DNA of 64,000 nucleotides, from positions 186,001-250,000 of the forward strand of contig NZ_NNBL01000003.1 of assembly GCF_002803065.1 (NCBI RefSeq), written 5' to 3'. The stretch is from Streptomyces sp. CB01635 (GTDB lineage Bacteria > Actinomycetota > Actinomycetes > Streptomycetales > Streptomycetaceae). The notes beneath the pieces were generated by a model. The model was given only the letters and a program-made list of their open reading frames with translations. It was not told the DNA's origin and ran no database searches. The stretch's first letter is position 1; every line of letters starts with the position of its first letter. The translations under genes were made by a program, and so were the position numbers. This document shows, piece after piece, positions 1-8,536 of this stretch.

Positions 1-125
1 GCTGGATTCGCGCTGCCAACGAGCCTCGGAAAGTCCGGGTTCATGGGCGTCCCCGGCGCCAACCCGGCGTCATGCGAGACTCGTCTCGCCGGCACGATTC
101 CCCGGGGCCCGCACACCAGCCGCAT

Positions 126-287
126 CTACCTGCAGTGCTCGTCCTCGTCCAGGACGTCGTGCTCGTGCTCCTCGGCCGGCAGCGCCCGCAACTCCTCGAC
201 GGCGGCGTCCAGGTAAGGGGTCGTCCACAGCACGGCGGTATTCAGCACGAGCCCGAGCGCGCCGAGCTGGTCCTCCTGCCCCGTCCG
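126..287 (-). pseudogene. Tn3-family transposase, C-terminal remnant
   Basis: The minus-strand reading contains LGALGLVLNTAVLWTTPYLD followed by an acidic tail with DED. This is the conserved C-terminal block of Tn3-family DDE transposases (usually LGLVLNAVVLWNTRYLDAAL...DEDVARLSPL). Everything upstream of the block is unrelated sequence, and the reading stops a few codons after DED, before the usual RLSPL...HIN...GRY ending. About 55 of roughly 1000 residues remain, so it is a dead fragment. It marks an old transposition or recombination event at the left edge. The identification rests on recalled family motifs. Confidence 0.75.
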
Positions 288-458
288 GCCGGCCAAGGTG
301 CGCCCCAAAGCCGCCCATCCCCTGCTCCCGGCGCCCCGGGCCGAGGTAACAGGCCCCCTGCGCGCCCACCGTTCGGACATATGAACCGTGCCCCGGGGTG
401 TTGCTGCTCGTTGTCGATGTTCGATGACCGTTCACCATTGAAGGCAGGGAGTTTCCCC

Positions 459-914
459 GTGACCACTATCGACTGGGACCACCCGACCGACCCCAAGCCG
501 GGCACCTGGCAGCTGGACCACGTCAAGCAGTACGTGGCCAACGGGGCCGAGGGCCAGTACTGGAACGGCACTCAAACCTTGCTGCTGACCACCATCGGTC
601 GCAAGTCGGGTGATCCCGTGCGTACGCCGCTCATCTACGGTGAGGCGGACGGCGCTTACCTGATCGTTGCGTCCAAGGGCGGTGACCCCGCGCACCCGCT
701 CTGGTACCGCAACCTGCAGGAGCACCCCGAGGTGCGGATCCAGGTCGGGCCCATCATCCTGCAGGGCACGGCCCGTACCGCGACCGCCGAGGAGCGGGCC
801 GCTTACTGGCCGCTGATGGTCAAGCACTGGCCCGCGTACGACGAGTACCAGGCGAAGACGGACCGCGAGATCCCGATCGTCGTCATCGAACCGACCACCG
901 CCCCCGGGGACTGA
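459..914 (+). CDS. F420-dependent nitroreductase-family (DDN-like) oxidoreductase
   Basis: A 151-aa protein of the deazaflavin (F420)-dependent nitroreductase family, small split-barrel proteins that bind F420 and reduce quinones, nitro compounds or other acceptors. The family core is visible: LLLTTIGRKSG (residues about 43-53), the R-TPLIY strand, then the VASKGG...PLWYRNL block that lines the cofactor pocket, and a conserved acidic C-terminal helix. The GTG start at 459 is chosen because it follows an AAGGCAGGGAG ribosome site at correct spacing and the homologous domain begins just after it. Upstream reading in the same frame is unrelated. No operon partner is evident. The substrate cannot be told from sequence. 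Confidence 0.88.
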   Translation: MTTIDWDHPTDPKPGTWQLDHVKQYVANGAEGQYWNGTQTLLLTTIGRKSGDPVRTPLIYGEADGAYLIVASKGGDPAHPLWYRNLQEHPEVRIQVGPIILQGTARTATAEERAAYWPLMVKHWPAYDEYQAKTDREIPIVVIEPTTAPGD

Positions 915-1340
915 GCCCGGACGCCCGCTTTGGGCCCGCTGTTCGTCTTGCAGCCGCGACGACTGTTCTGGCGATTCGGCGGTCGCACGCACCGTGATCA
1001 CGGATTGCCGCCGAACCCATGTCGGGTCCAGCCAAAGTGAGTCTAGGGTCGGCGCGTCAGCGGCCCCGTGGGTATCGCCATGGGGCCGCTCGGGGTGGGG
1101 CGTTCAGGATGCCCGGGGCCGCTTCTGGGGGGATTCCGCGGATGCCTTTGGCGACTTGTGCCGGTGCGCCGTAGACGGGCCGAGTAGTGGGCGGTCGCCG
1201 CGTCGTCGACGTGCTGCGGTTCCAGACCGGTGGCCTCGCCGATCTCCGTCACGAGTGCGACGGTCTCCAGCAGGACGCCCACGTTCGTCATGAGGCGGGT
1301 CGGCCCGGCGGGGCGGCCGCGTTTGCGGGGCGGGAGGCCC
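915..1340. other. Intergenic stretch with an unidentified coding-like remnant (minus strand about 1170-1291)
   Basis: No complete gene is visible. On the minus strand, about 40 codons (from an ATG at 1291) read TNVGVLLETVALVTEIGEAT... with strong G/C third-position bias, as in real coding sequence. The reading then degenerates into low-complexity R/P-rich sequence. It looks like the end or start of a gene cut by recombination, abutting the truncated TetR gene to its right. I do not recognise the family. Confidence 0.3.
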
Positions 1341-1347
1341 CGGCTGT

Positions 1348-1713
1348 TTGCGCCTCGCCCACACCCTCGCGGCCGATCTGCCCCCTCTCGATGCCCTGCG
1401 GCGCTGGTTCGAGGAAGTCGCCCGATACGGGAGACTCAAGTACGGCGTCTCCGAGGTCATCCACGCGGCGACCAACGGGGGCCTCGACGACAAGAACTAT
1501 GAACCCTTCCTCGGAGCCATCGCCGTCCTCCTCGACGCCGGCAGCGCCTCCGGCGACCTCAAACCGGGCACCGACCCGCAGGACGTACTCCTTCAGCTCC
1601 GCGTCCTGCGGCGTATCCCGCCCGGCGAGGACTGCGAGGACTGCGAGGCCGGCGCCGCCCGCATCCTGGACCTCATCCTCGACGGACTGAGAACCCGGCC
1701 CGCCGACTCCTGA
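1348..1713 (+). pseudogene. TetR-family regulator, C-terminal ligand-binding fragment only
   Basis: The 121-residue reading matches the C-terminal ligand-binding half of TetR/SbtR-like repressors: LPPLDALRRWFEEVARYG near the N-terminus, a central helix around NYEPFLGAIAVLLDAG, and a terminal VLLQLRVLRRIPPGE...RILDLILDGL helix pair that forms the dimer interface. The N-terminal DNA-binding helix-turn-helix (about 50 residues) is absent, and the upstream sequence is unrelated in all frames. The only available start is a TTG. An intact TetR-type palindrome lies about 400 bp downstream in front of the SnoaL/DUF3237 pair, so this may be the wreck of that pair's repressor. Confidence 0.7.
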
Positions 1714-2087
1714 CCCCGCCGGTCGCAAGGGCCGCACGTGCAAGGGGCCGTGATCAGCTGCACCACGGGCGCCCTGCCGGCACGGCCTGTGGACCTGAAC
1801 TCCGCGAGTGCGTCCAGGTGTTGGGGCGAGAGGGCCACGTCATGGGTGGGTTGTGCCGCTTGGGCGCGGACCGCTGCCGTCCGGCTGTCCACGGTGAGTG
1901 CTCACCTGGGCCTTACGAGGCTACGGGCCGCTCCGGAAGGCTGGTGCTGCCGCAGGCCGTCCCGGCCCTGGGTGCGGAACTGGCATGTGCGGATCCGGCG
2001 TCACCACGTCACCACCGTCGGCGGAACGGACAACGTCCCGCTGCTCCACCTCGCTCATCGCCCATCCTGCCGGATTCCTCTTGCCAA
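1714..2087. other. Intergenic, no gene recognised
   Basis: About 370 bp between the TetR fragment and the palindrome. Both strands have open readings, but with no recognisable domain, no convincing ribosome site and weak codon bias. It probably holds the promoter of the downstream pair at its right end plus decayed sequence. Confidence 0.4.
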
Positions 2088-2088
2088 T

Positions 2089-2110
2089 AACGTACGACCG
2101 ATCGTACGTT
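2089..2110. promoter_or_regulatory. Perfect 9-bp inverted repeat, TetR-type operator
   Basis: AACGTACGA-CCGA-TCGTACGTT: two perfect 9-bp arms around a 4-bp centre. It lies about 20 bp upstream of the ribosome binding site of the SnoaL-like gene, where bound repressor would block transcription. Size, symmetry and AT-edged arms fit TetR-family operators. The neighbouring TetR gene is truncated, so any repressor acting here must be encoded elsewhere, or the operator is orphaned. Confidence 0.65.
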
Positions 2111-2147
2111 TACTTTCTGAGACGGACAATCAGGAGGTGTGTGCGAC

Positions 2148-2636
2148 TTGGACAGCCGTCGAATGTCTGAGCTGGCGCAGGCGTTGGCCACCGCAAAGAG
2201 CCGGCAGGACGTGCCCGCAGCTATGGAGCTCTTCCACCGGGACATGGTCCTGGACGCTCCGGCTTTCGGGACGAGGGCTCAAGGCCGGGCCGCGAACGAA
2301 AGGGCGCTGACCGGGTTCTTCGCGTCCTTCCCTGACTACCAGGTCGCTCTCGAAGGCCACGCTGCCGACGGCGACGCACTGGTCTGCTGGGGGACGGTGA
2401 AGATGACGATGACGGGTGACCGGTTCGGCGTGCACCCCAACGGCAGACGAGCCGAGTTGCCGGTGTTCATTCAGTTCGCCTTCAAGGACGGCCTGATCGC
2501 AGGCGAGCGATTCTTCTTCGATCTGTCGGAGCTCTGTGCACAGTCAGGCGTCTCGACGGACGCGGTCAGGCGAAAGCTGTTCGGAGCAGCCGCGTTCGCG
2601 CCCTCCACTCCTGGGATCGAACCAATTCAAAGGTGA
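2148..2636 (+). CDS. SnoaL-like / NTF2-fold protein
   Basis: About 162 aa with the NTF2-like alpha+beta fold of the SnoaL family, which includes polyketide cyclases, ketosteroid isomerase-like enzymes and many small-molecule binding proteins. Typical features are the N-terminal helical segment, the F-DM-LDAPAFG strand, the GFFASFPDYQVALEG block, and paired strands around LVCWGTVKMTMTGD and PVFIQFAFKDGLIAGERFFFD. The TTG at 2148 sits 10 nt after a perfect GGAGG (2133-2137). GTG 2139 is too close to that site, and ATG 2163 (MSELAQ) is the main alternative. It is followed six bases later by the DUF3237 gene, so the two form an operon behind the palindrome at 2089. Substrate unknown. Confidence 0.8.
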   Translation: MDSRRMSELAQALATAKSRQDVPAAMELFHRDMVLDAPAFGTRAQGRAANERALTGFFASFPDYQVALEGHAADGDALVCWGTVKMTMTGDRFGVHPNGRRAELPVFIQFAFKDGLIAGERFFFDLSELCAQSGVSTDAVRRKLFGAAAFAPSTPGIEPIQR

Positions 2637-2642
2637 AGGGAC

Positions 2643-3137
2643 ATGGCAGCAGACGCTCGGCTGAAAGACATCGACGAGATCAAGACGACGCATCTCTTCG
2701 ACATGGCCGTGGACTTGGACCCGCGGCTGGACATCGGCCCCGGCCCGTTGGGCCGACGGGTCCTCTTCGGCTCCGCCGGAGGGACGTTCGAGGGGCCGAG
2801 GCTACGCGGAGAGGTGCTCCCCGGGGGTGGGGACTGGACGTTGTTCCGCCCCGACGGTGTGATGACGCTTGACGTCCGGCTGACATTGCGGACGTACGAC
2901 GGCGACCTGCTGCACATGGCCTACGGCGGCCGCTGGGTCACCCCACCCGAACTGCGGGCCGACATGGCCGATCCCGCCACGAGGCACCGAGTCGACCCCG
3001 CCCGCTATTACTTCCGGACAAACCCCCTCTTCGAAACGGGGGCGAAGCGATACGCATGGCTGAACGACGTCGTCTGCGTGGGCTCGGGGTATCTGATCGA
3101 AGGCGGAATCGCGTACAAGATCTCACAAGTTGTGTGA
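2643..3137 (+). CDS. DUF3237 family protein
   Basis: A 164-aa protein of the DUF3237 family, small beta-barrel proteins of unknown biochemical role often found beside NTF2-fold enzymes and oxidoreductases in catabolic or secondary-metabolic operons. Family marks are the N-terminal strand with a LG-RVLFGSAGGTFEGPRL turn, the GDW-LFRPDGVMTLDVRLTLRT central block, and the late YYFRTNPLFETG...YAWLNDVVCVG segment. The ATG is preceded by an AAGGTGAAGGG ribosome site. It follows the SnoaL-like gene almost directly and is presumably co-transcribed and controlled by the same palindrome. No signal peptide or membrane segment is visible. Confidence 0.85.
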   Translation: MAADARLKDIDEIKTTHLFDMAVDLDPRLDIGPGPLGRRVLFGSAGGTFEGPRLRGEVLPGGGDWTLFRPDGVMTLDVRLTLRTYDGDLLHMAYGGRWVTPPELRADMADPATRHRVDPARYYFRTNPLFETGAKRYAWLNDVVCVGSGYLIEGGIAYKISQVV

Positions 3138-3394
3138 ACGACCTCTGTGGCAGCAGGAGAAGCGACGATTGAATCACCGACCCACGCCAGGACGTGCTCT
3201 TCCGGCAGACGGGAGGGGAGTTGGGTGGGTCGGTGTGGGGTCAGACGAGCCCACGACCTTTGGGAGGCTGGTCGGCGCTTTTCCCCGAAGAAAGGGCTGT
3301 TCCATGCGCGCAGGGCCGCAGCCAGTTCGGGGCCTCGCTCTTTGTCTCGGCGTGTCCCCCGCCGGGGCTGCACCGGCGCTGTTTGAATCGTCAT

Positions 3395-4759
3395 ATGACT
3401 AAGGGTGACAATGCGACCCTGTTCGGCAACCGATTCCTGACCGTGCCCGCTCCCTCGGAGACCTTCCCCGAGGAGGGGATGGCTGCGACGGACGCGATGA
3501 GACTGCTGGATGTGGACCTCGCCATGGAGGGTGACCCGCAGCGTAATCTCGCCACGTTTGTCACCACGTGGATGGAGCCGGAGGCGCAGCGGATCATCGC
3601 CGAGAATCTCCACCGCAATTTCATCGACCATGCGGAGTACCCGATTTCCGCCGAGATCGAGCAGCGTTGCGTGCGCATGCTCGCCGACCTCTTCAACGCG
3701 CCGGGCAGGACCACCGGTTGTCGGACGCAGGGCTCGTCCGAGGCGATCATGCTCGGGGCGCTGTCGCTGAAGTGGAAGTGGCGGAAGCGCCGCCAGGCGG
3801 CCAATCTGTCGGTCGACCGACCCAACTTGATCTTCGGCGGGGACGTCCACGTCGTGTGGGAGAAGTTCTGCCGCTACTTCGACGTCGAGCCGCGGATCGT
3901 GCCGCTCGCCGAGGGCAAGTACACGATCGGCCCGGAAGACGTGGAGCCTCTCCTCGACGAGAACACGATCGGCGTCGTGGCCGTCCTCGGCACCACGTTC
4001 ACCGGCCACAAGGACGACGTCGTCGGGATCGACAAGCTCCTGCGGGACGTCCGCAAGGAGCGGGACCTCGACATCCCGATCCACGTCGACGGAGCCAGTG
4101 GCGCATTCGTGTGGCCCTTCCTCTACCCGGACTCGAAGTGGGACTTCCGGCTCGAGCAGGTCCGTTCGATCAACGTCTCGGGACACAAGTACGGCCTGGT
4201 CTACCCCGGCATCGGCTGGCTGGTCTTCCGGGAGGAGTCCGACCTGCCCATGGATCTCGTGTTCCACGAGAACTACTTGGGCAAGACCGACGCTACGTTC
4301 ACCCTGAACTTCTCCACCGGCGCGTCGATGATGCTCGCGCAGTACTACAACTTCGTCCGGCTCGGTCGCCAGGGCTACACCTACGTCATGAAGATGTTGC
4401 AGGAGAACGCCCACGCGCTGGCGGACAACCTGCGCAGCAGCGGCCGATTCGAAGTGATCGGGAGCGACCTCGAGCAGCTGCCGCTGGTGGCCTTCCGTCT
4501 CGCCGGCAAGCACGCCTACGACGAGTCCGACGTCGCCTGGCAACTCGCGGCCGAGCGCGGCTGGATGGTGCCGGCGTACACGCTCCCGCCCAACGCGGAG
4601 GGGGTGAAGATCATGCGTGCCCTGGTCAAGGAGACCCTGAGCCGCGAGCAGATCGATCGCCTGAGCCAGGACATTGACGACGCGTGTCGCACGTTGGACG
4701 ACAAGGGTGCGACCCATGAGATCGAGCGGGCCCAGGTCAAGCGCGGCACCGGCTACTGA
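3395..4759 (+). CDS. gad: Glutamate decarboxylase (PLP-dependent)
   Basis: A 454-aa group II PLP-dependent decarboxylase that converts L-glutamate to GABA and CO2 while consuming a proton. Length is close to E. coli GadB (466 aa). Diagnostic pieces are YPISAEIEQRCV, the TTGCRTQGSSEAIMLGAL substrate/PLP block, the HVDGASGAFVWPF motif whose Asp pairs with the PLP ring nitrogen, and SINVSGHKYG, where Lys forms the internal aldimine. The ATG at 3395 is used because homology starts soon after it (LFGNRF, as in GadB). The ribosome site before it is weak. No glutamate/GABA antiporter gene is adjacent, so an acid-resistance circuit is not evident here; GABA metabolism or spore physiology are alternatives. 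Confidence 0.93.
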   Translation: MTKGDNATLFGNRFLTVPAPSETFPEEGMAATDAMRLLDVDLAMEGDPQRNLATFVTTWMEPEAQRIIAENLHRNFIDHAEYPISAEIEQRCVRMLADLFNAPGRTTGCRTQGSSEAIMLGALSLKWKWRKRRQAANLSVDRPNLIFGGDVHVVWEKFCRYFDVEPRIVPLAEGKYTIGPEDVEPLLDENTIGVVAVLGTTFTGHKDDVVGIDKLLRDVRKERDLDIPIHVDGASGAFVWPFLYPDSKWDFRLEQVRSINVSGHKYGLVYPGIGWLVFREESDLPMDLVFHENYLGKTDATFTLNFSTGASMMLAQYYNFVRLGRQGYTYVMKMLQENAHALADNLRSSGRFEVIGSDLEQLPLVAFRLAGKHAYDESDVAWQLAAERGWMVPAYTLPPNAEGVKIMRALVKETLSREQIDRLSQDIDDACRTLDDKGATHEIERAQVKRGTGY

Positions 4760-4959
4760 CGCACCTCTGCTCCCTGGTTGCGCACACCTGCTGGCTCTGA
4801 GGGCGTCTCCACCGCGAACTCCGCCTGGGGTAGATCTGCTGCGCGTGCCGGATACGTGCCAGATCGAACGGTCAGCGTCAGCCACATTCAGTTGAGGGGC
4901 ACAGCGGCGTCCACGCGTTCGTCACCACCGTCGCGGCGCACAACGCGTGGGCAAACCCG

Positions 4960-5637
4960 TCAGTGGGTGAGGATGCCGATGCCGTCACCGAGCAGTTTCA
5001 GCCCGAGGACGAGGAACAGGACCGCCATCACGGCGACGTTGTGCTGAGCTGCCCAGTCTTTCCAGTTGCCGAGTGTGGTCTTCGCTCGCTCTCCCCCGAG
5101 CAGGAAGACTCCCAGTGGGGCCAGCAGGCCGAGGGTGGCGATCAGGACGAAGACGGCCAGCGATGCGATCTGCTGCCCGACCGGCAGCCCGGCTGAGCCG
5201 ATGGAGGCGGCCGCGGCGATGGTCAGCGGGGCGTTCTTGGCGTTGAGCGCGGCCAGGCCCAGTCCGAGTCCGAAGACCTTGACCGGCGTGAGGCGGTCGA
5301 TCGCCCCCATCCACTTCGGCAGCTGGGCCTGTGAGGGATCCTTCGGGCGCCGGTGCCATTGCCGGGCGCCGAAGAGGACGAGGAGTACGCCCAGAGCGAG
5401 CTTGAGCGCTCCCACCCAGGTGGCCGGGTGATTGTGGGCGGAGGCCCCTGCGGGGGAAGCGATTGCCAGCATTACCGCGCCCAGTGCCGAGAGTCCCAGG
5501 ATCCAGCCGACGGTGAAGAGGGGGCCGTTGAGACGTCCCCGAGGTGTGGCGAGTATGAGGATGATGGCGATGATCGGGAGCGGGCTGATCGCGACGGCGG
5601 CCGCAAAACCCAGCACGTCACCGAGAACTGCGCCCAT
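4960..5637 (-). CDS. GAP-family (Sap/LysE-like) integral membrane protein
   Basis: A 225-aa membrane protein with about six hydrophobic segments, the first beginning almost at the N-terminus (GAVLGDVLGFAAAVAISPLPIIAIILIL). This opening, with a PLPI turn in the first helix, and the K-NAPLTIAAAASIG segment mark the GAP/SfLAP family. That family is related to LysE-type exporters and includes the mycobacterial sulfolipid/glycopeptidolipid addressing proteins. It probably exports a small or lipid-linked molecule; the cargo is unknown. The ATG is preceded by TGGAGGCAACC on the minus strand. It converges with the glutamate decarboxylase gene. Confidence 0.82.
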   Translation of the reverse strand: MGAVLGDVLGFAAAVAISPLPIIAIILILATPRGRLNGPLFTVGWILGLSALGAVMLAIASPAGASAHNHPATWVGALKLALGVLLVLFGARQWHRRPKDPSQAQLPKWMGAIDRLTPVKVFGLGLGLAALNAKNAPLTIAAAASIGSAGLPVGQQIASLAVFVLIATLGLLAPLGVFLLGGERAKTTLGNWKDWAAQHNVAVMAVLFLVLGLKLLGDGIGILTH

Positions 5638-6357
5638 GGTTGCCTCCAGAAGGGGATCAGAACGGCGATCCGGTTGAGCAACGCTTGGTGGGTGCCCCGA
5701 TGGCCTGCGCGGGCAGCCTTCGGACTGTCGTGGACGTGCCCAGGATTTACGGACGGGCCCTGGGCCGTGGGGCGCTGTCTCTCCGGAAGCTGCCGTTCTG
5801 AACGGCGAACTCCATGGCGGTCAGCACCTGTCCGGTACCTTTCCCAGACGTTTCAGATGCTGAGCGCCTCGTCGCTCAGACCCGCTCATGGTGCAGCGGG
5901 GGCGGCGCCCGGGCGGAGCGGCGGGTTGTTGCGCGGTCGGCCGCGCCGCTGTCTTTCACGGCCACGCGGAAGCGCTGCCCGAGAACGTGACGACGACGTA
6001 CTCGGCACGCCCCAGTTCCATTTTCCTGCGCCTTTCCGGATCTGTCCTCGGGAGATCCGCAGGACCCGGGGACCCTGTCCTTGGCTGCCGGCCACCCGCA
6101 TCGCGGCCTTCTCGGAACTGGACGGCAAGTCGTCACCCGGGGCGGCCTTCTTTCTCGGCACCCTGACGGACGAGGCACGTCCCTACGGTCCATCGGGCAC
6201 GGACCGTAGCCGGCCATTGCGGGGAGGAATCGTGAAGTGATCAGGCTGGGCCTCGTAGCGCCGGGGCCTCCCAAGAATCTGCCCACAGGTGACCACATCA
6301 CCCTGGGCCGGAGATGCACGGCGGCGCAGGTTCAGTCACGCTTAAGGAGTGGGGGCG
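5638..6357. other. Long intergenic region without a recognisable gene
   Basis: About 700 bp upstream of the peroxidase operon. Open readings exist on both strands, but none has a recognisable domain, convincing third-position bias over its whole length, or a good ribosome site. The right end must hold the peroxidase operon promoter. The left end holds the promoter of the minus-strand GAP-family gene. Confidence 0.4.
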
Positions 6358-6420
6358 ATGGCGCCTCATGTCCGGACGCTTGGCGACCCTCGGACCGATC
6401 CGTGGCAGGAGAATCTCACG

Positions 6421-7011
6421 ATGACTGCGACGACAGGTGCAACCCAATCGGCTCACCCCGAGCGCCCGGGCAGGTCGGACGGGGTCTGCAGCGAGTTCAC
6501 CGTCTTCACCAAGATCAAGCCGGGCCATGCCGATGCGTTGCGTGAGGATCTCGCCGCGATGGCCGACGCGGCGGCTGACGAGAACGTCCATGCGGCGGTA
6601 CGCCAGATCGGCACCTTGCATGACGCACGGCACGTGATCTTCGACAACGACAGCCGGTTCATGTTCGCGAGTGTCTTCGACGGCTCCTGGGACACGTACA
6701 TCGACGACTTCGCCCAGACGGTGGTCGGGGCCCGCTTCGACAAGGTCTTCTCGCACTGCGAAGGATTCCCCGGCGTCACTGACCCAGGGGCGAAGGACTG
6801 GTTCGTCGCACAGCAGGAGCCCGCGGGTGTCTTCGTCAGCGCCTATCCCGATCTGACCGTTCAGCAGATCTACAAGGACCAGCGCGTGGACGACGCGTTC
6901 CAGGCGGTGCTGGACACCGCCGAATTCCGGGCGATGCTGGACAACCCGGCCAACGCGGCGCTGGTGGGCACGCCGGCCTTCCAGAAGCTGCTGGAGGAAG
7001 CCTCGGCCTAG
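6421..7011 (+). CDS. Conserved small protein of the DyP/catalase operon
   Basis: About 196 aa. The central part (CSEFTVFTKIKPGHADALREDL ... ARHVIFDNDSRFMFASVFDGSWDTYIDDF) looks like a dimeric alpha/beta-barrel fold, as found in antibiotic-biosynthesis monooxygenases and chlorite dismutase relatives. I see no haem-binding His that I can assign. Two starts are equally well served: ATG 6421 (AGGAG, 9-nt spacing) and ATG 6358 (AAGGAG, 8-nt spacing, 21 extra residues). The shorter one is given because the extension has no domain content. It is first of three co-directional genes with a DyP peroxidase and a catalase-like protein, so a role in haem delivery, product release or a shared oxidative reaction is inferred from context only. 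Confidence 0.8.
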   Translation: MTATTGATQSAHPERPGRSDGVCSEFTVFTKIKPGHADALREDLAAMADAAADENVHAAVRQIGTLHDARHVIFDNDSRFMFASVFDGSWDTYIDDFAQTVVGARFDKVFSHCEGFPGVTDPGAKDWFVAQQEPAGVFVSAYPDLTVQQIYKDQRVDDAFQAVLDTAEFRAMLDNPANAALVGTPAFQKLLEEASA

Positions 7012-7110
7012 AACCCGAACACAACCAGTCCTCGGAGCCGACCCCACATCTGTGGACCGCCTCAGCGGACGCGGGTCGGTCCTCACAGGGCTGCCCAGGC
7101 AGAGGCCGAT

Positions 7111-8481
7111 ATGGAGGCACAAGCGAGCATGAACACGGCGGCAAGTAGCAGCGCAGCCAGCGTGCGCGTCGAGATCGACGACGTCCAAAGCGGGGCACTG
7201 CGTCCACGGCCGGTGCCGTACGAGGGGAAGTTCATCTTCCTGCGCGTCGATGACCGCCACGCCGGGCGTGCCCTGCTGCGGCGGCTGCTCCCGGTGACCG
7301 CGGGTGGCCTGCCCAGCGTGGACCCGAGCCGGGATGCCTGGGTGGCTGTGGCGTTCACCTACCAGGGACTGAGGGCCCTGGGGGTGCCCCAGGAGTCGCT
7401 GGACAGCTTTCCGCGGGCGTTTCGTGAGGGGATGGCCGCTCGGGCGGAGCTGATCGGTGACGTGGGCGAGAGTGCCGCGGCCCACTGGGAGGCGCCGTTT
7501 GGAACGGGCGATGTCCACATCGCGTTGAGCGCCCTGTCCTCCGATGCGGCGCAGTTGGACAAGGAACTGGAGCGGGCCCGTGTCGCCTACGAGGACACGC
7601 CCGGTGTCCAGGTGATCTGGCAGCAGGAGGTCCACCAGCTCCCGACCGGGCGCACCACCTTCGGCTTCCGCGACGGCATCAGCCATCCGAACATCGAGGG
7701 CGTCGGACTGCCCGGCTCCAACCCGCAGGAAATTCCCATCAAGGCCGGCGAGTTCATCCTCGGCTACCCCGATGAAACGGGCAATCTGCCGCCCATGCCC
7801 AGCCCCGATGTGCTGGGGCGCAACGGGACCTACGCGGCCGTGCGCAAGGTCCACACCAACGTGGCGGCCTGGCGGCAGTACCTGCGCGCGAACACCTCCA
7901 GCGCCGAGGAGGAGGCGCTCCTGGCGGCGAAGATGGTGGGGCGCTGGCCCAGCGGGGCGCCGCTGACGCTGACGCCGGAGCACGACGACCCGGAGCTGGC
8001 GGCCGATCCGCACCGCGTCAACAACTTCCTGTACCGGGAGAACGACGATCGCGGCCTCCGGTGCCCCGCCGGTGCGCACATCCGGCGCACCAACCCCCGA
8101 GATTCCACCATCATCGGCGACGCACGGATGCACCGCCTCATCCGCCGCGGCACCACCTACGGCCCGCCACTGCCGGACGGCGTACTGGAGGACGACGGCG
8201 CCGACCGCGGCCTGGTCGGGGTCTTTCTAGGAGCCCATCTGGAACGGCAGTTCGAGTTCATCAAGGCCGAGTGGGTCAACGACGGCAACTTCATCGGCTA
8301 TCCCGGCGAGAAGGACCCGGTGGCTGGGCACCACGGCGGAACCGGCAGCGTCACCATCCCGGAGAAGCCGGTCCGGCGCCGCCTGAAGAACCTGCCCAGC
8401 TTCGTGGTCACCCGGGGCGGTGAGTACTGCTTCGTGCCGGGTCTGCGCGCCTTGCGCTGGCTTGCCGAACTGGAGGACTGA
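7111..8481 (+). CDS. Dyp-type (dye-decolourising) haem peroxidase
   Basis: A 456-aa haem peroxidase of the DyP superfamily. GFRDG at about residues 185-189 contains the catalytic distal Asp (D188) of the GxxDG motif. The proximal haem-ligand His lies in CPAGAHIRRTNPRD (about H323), with the conserved Arg just after. It uses H2O2 to oxidise bulky phenolic or dye-like substrates. There is no Tat or Sec signal, so the enzyme is cytoplasmic or encapsulated. Starts at ATG 7111 or ATG 7129 (the latter has GGAGG 11 nt upstream) are both possible. It is the middle gene of a three-gene haem operon, 99 bp after the small partner gene and 55 bp before the catalase-like gene. Confidence 0.93.
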   Translation: MEAQASMNTAASSSAASVRVEIDDVQSGALRPRPVPYEGKFIFLRVDDRHAGRALLRRLLPVTAGGLPSVDPSRDAWVAVAFTYQGLRALGVPQESLDSFPRAFREGMAARAELIGDVGESAAAHWEAPFGTGDVHIALSALSSDAAQLDKELERARVAYEDTPGVQVIWQQEVHQLPTGRTTFGFRDGISHPNIEGVGLPGSNPQEIPIKAGEFILGYPDETGNLPPMPSPDVLGRNGTYAAVRKVHTNVAAWRQYLRANTSSAEEEALLAAKMVGRWPSGAPLTLTPEHDDPELAADPHRVNNFLYRENDDRGLRCPAGAHIRRTNPRDSTIIGDARMHRLIRRGTTYGPPLPDGVLEDDGADRGLVGVFLGAHLERQFEFIKAEWVNDGNFIGYPGEKDPVAGHHGGTGSVTIPEKPVRRRLKNLPSFVVTRGGEYCFVPGLRALRWLAELED

Positions 8482-8536
8482 GGGCAATTCCTGCCTCCTG
8501 AGGTCCCAACACGGTCTCCGAGGAGAGGTCGACGTC

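Noticed and set aside
3008..4885. Long minus-strand reading (about 625 codons) opposite the glutamate decarboxylase gene
   Set aside because: It is the antisense mirror of a gene with clear PLP-enzyme motifs; composition is low-complexity R/H/V/G and no ribosome site or domain is present.
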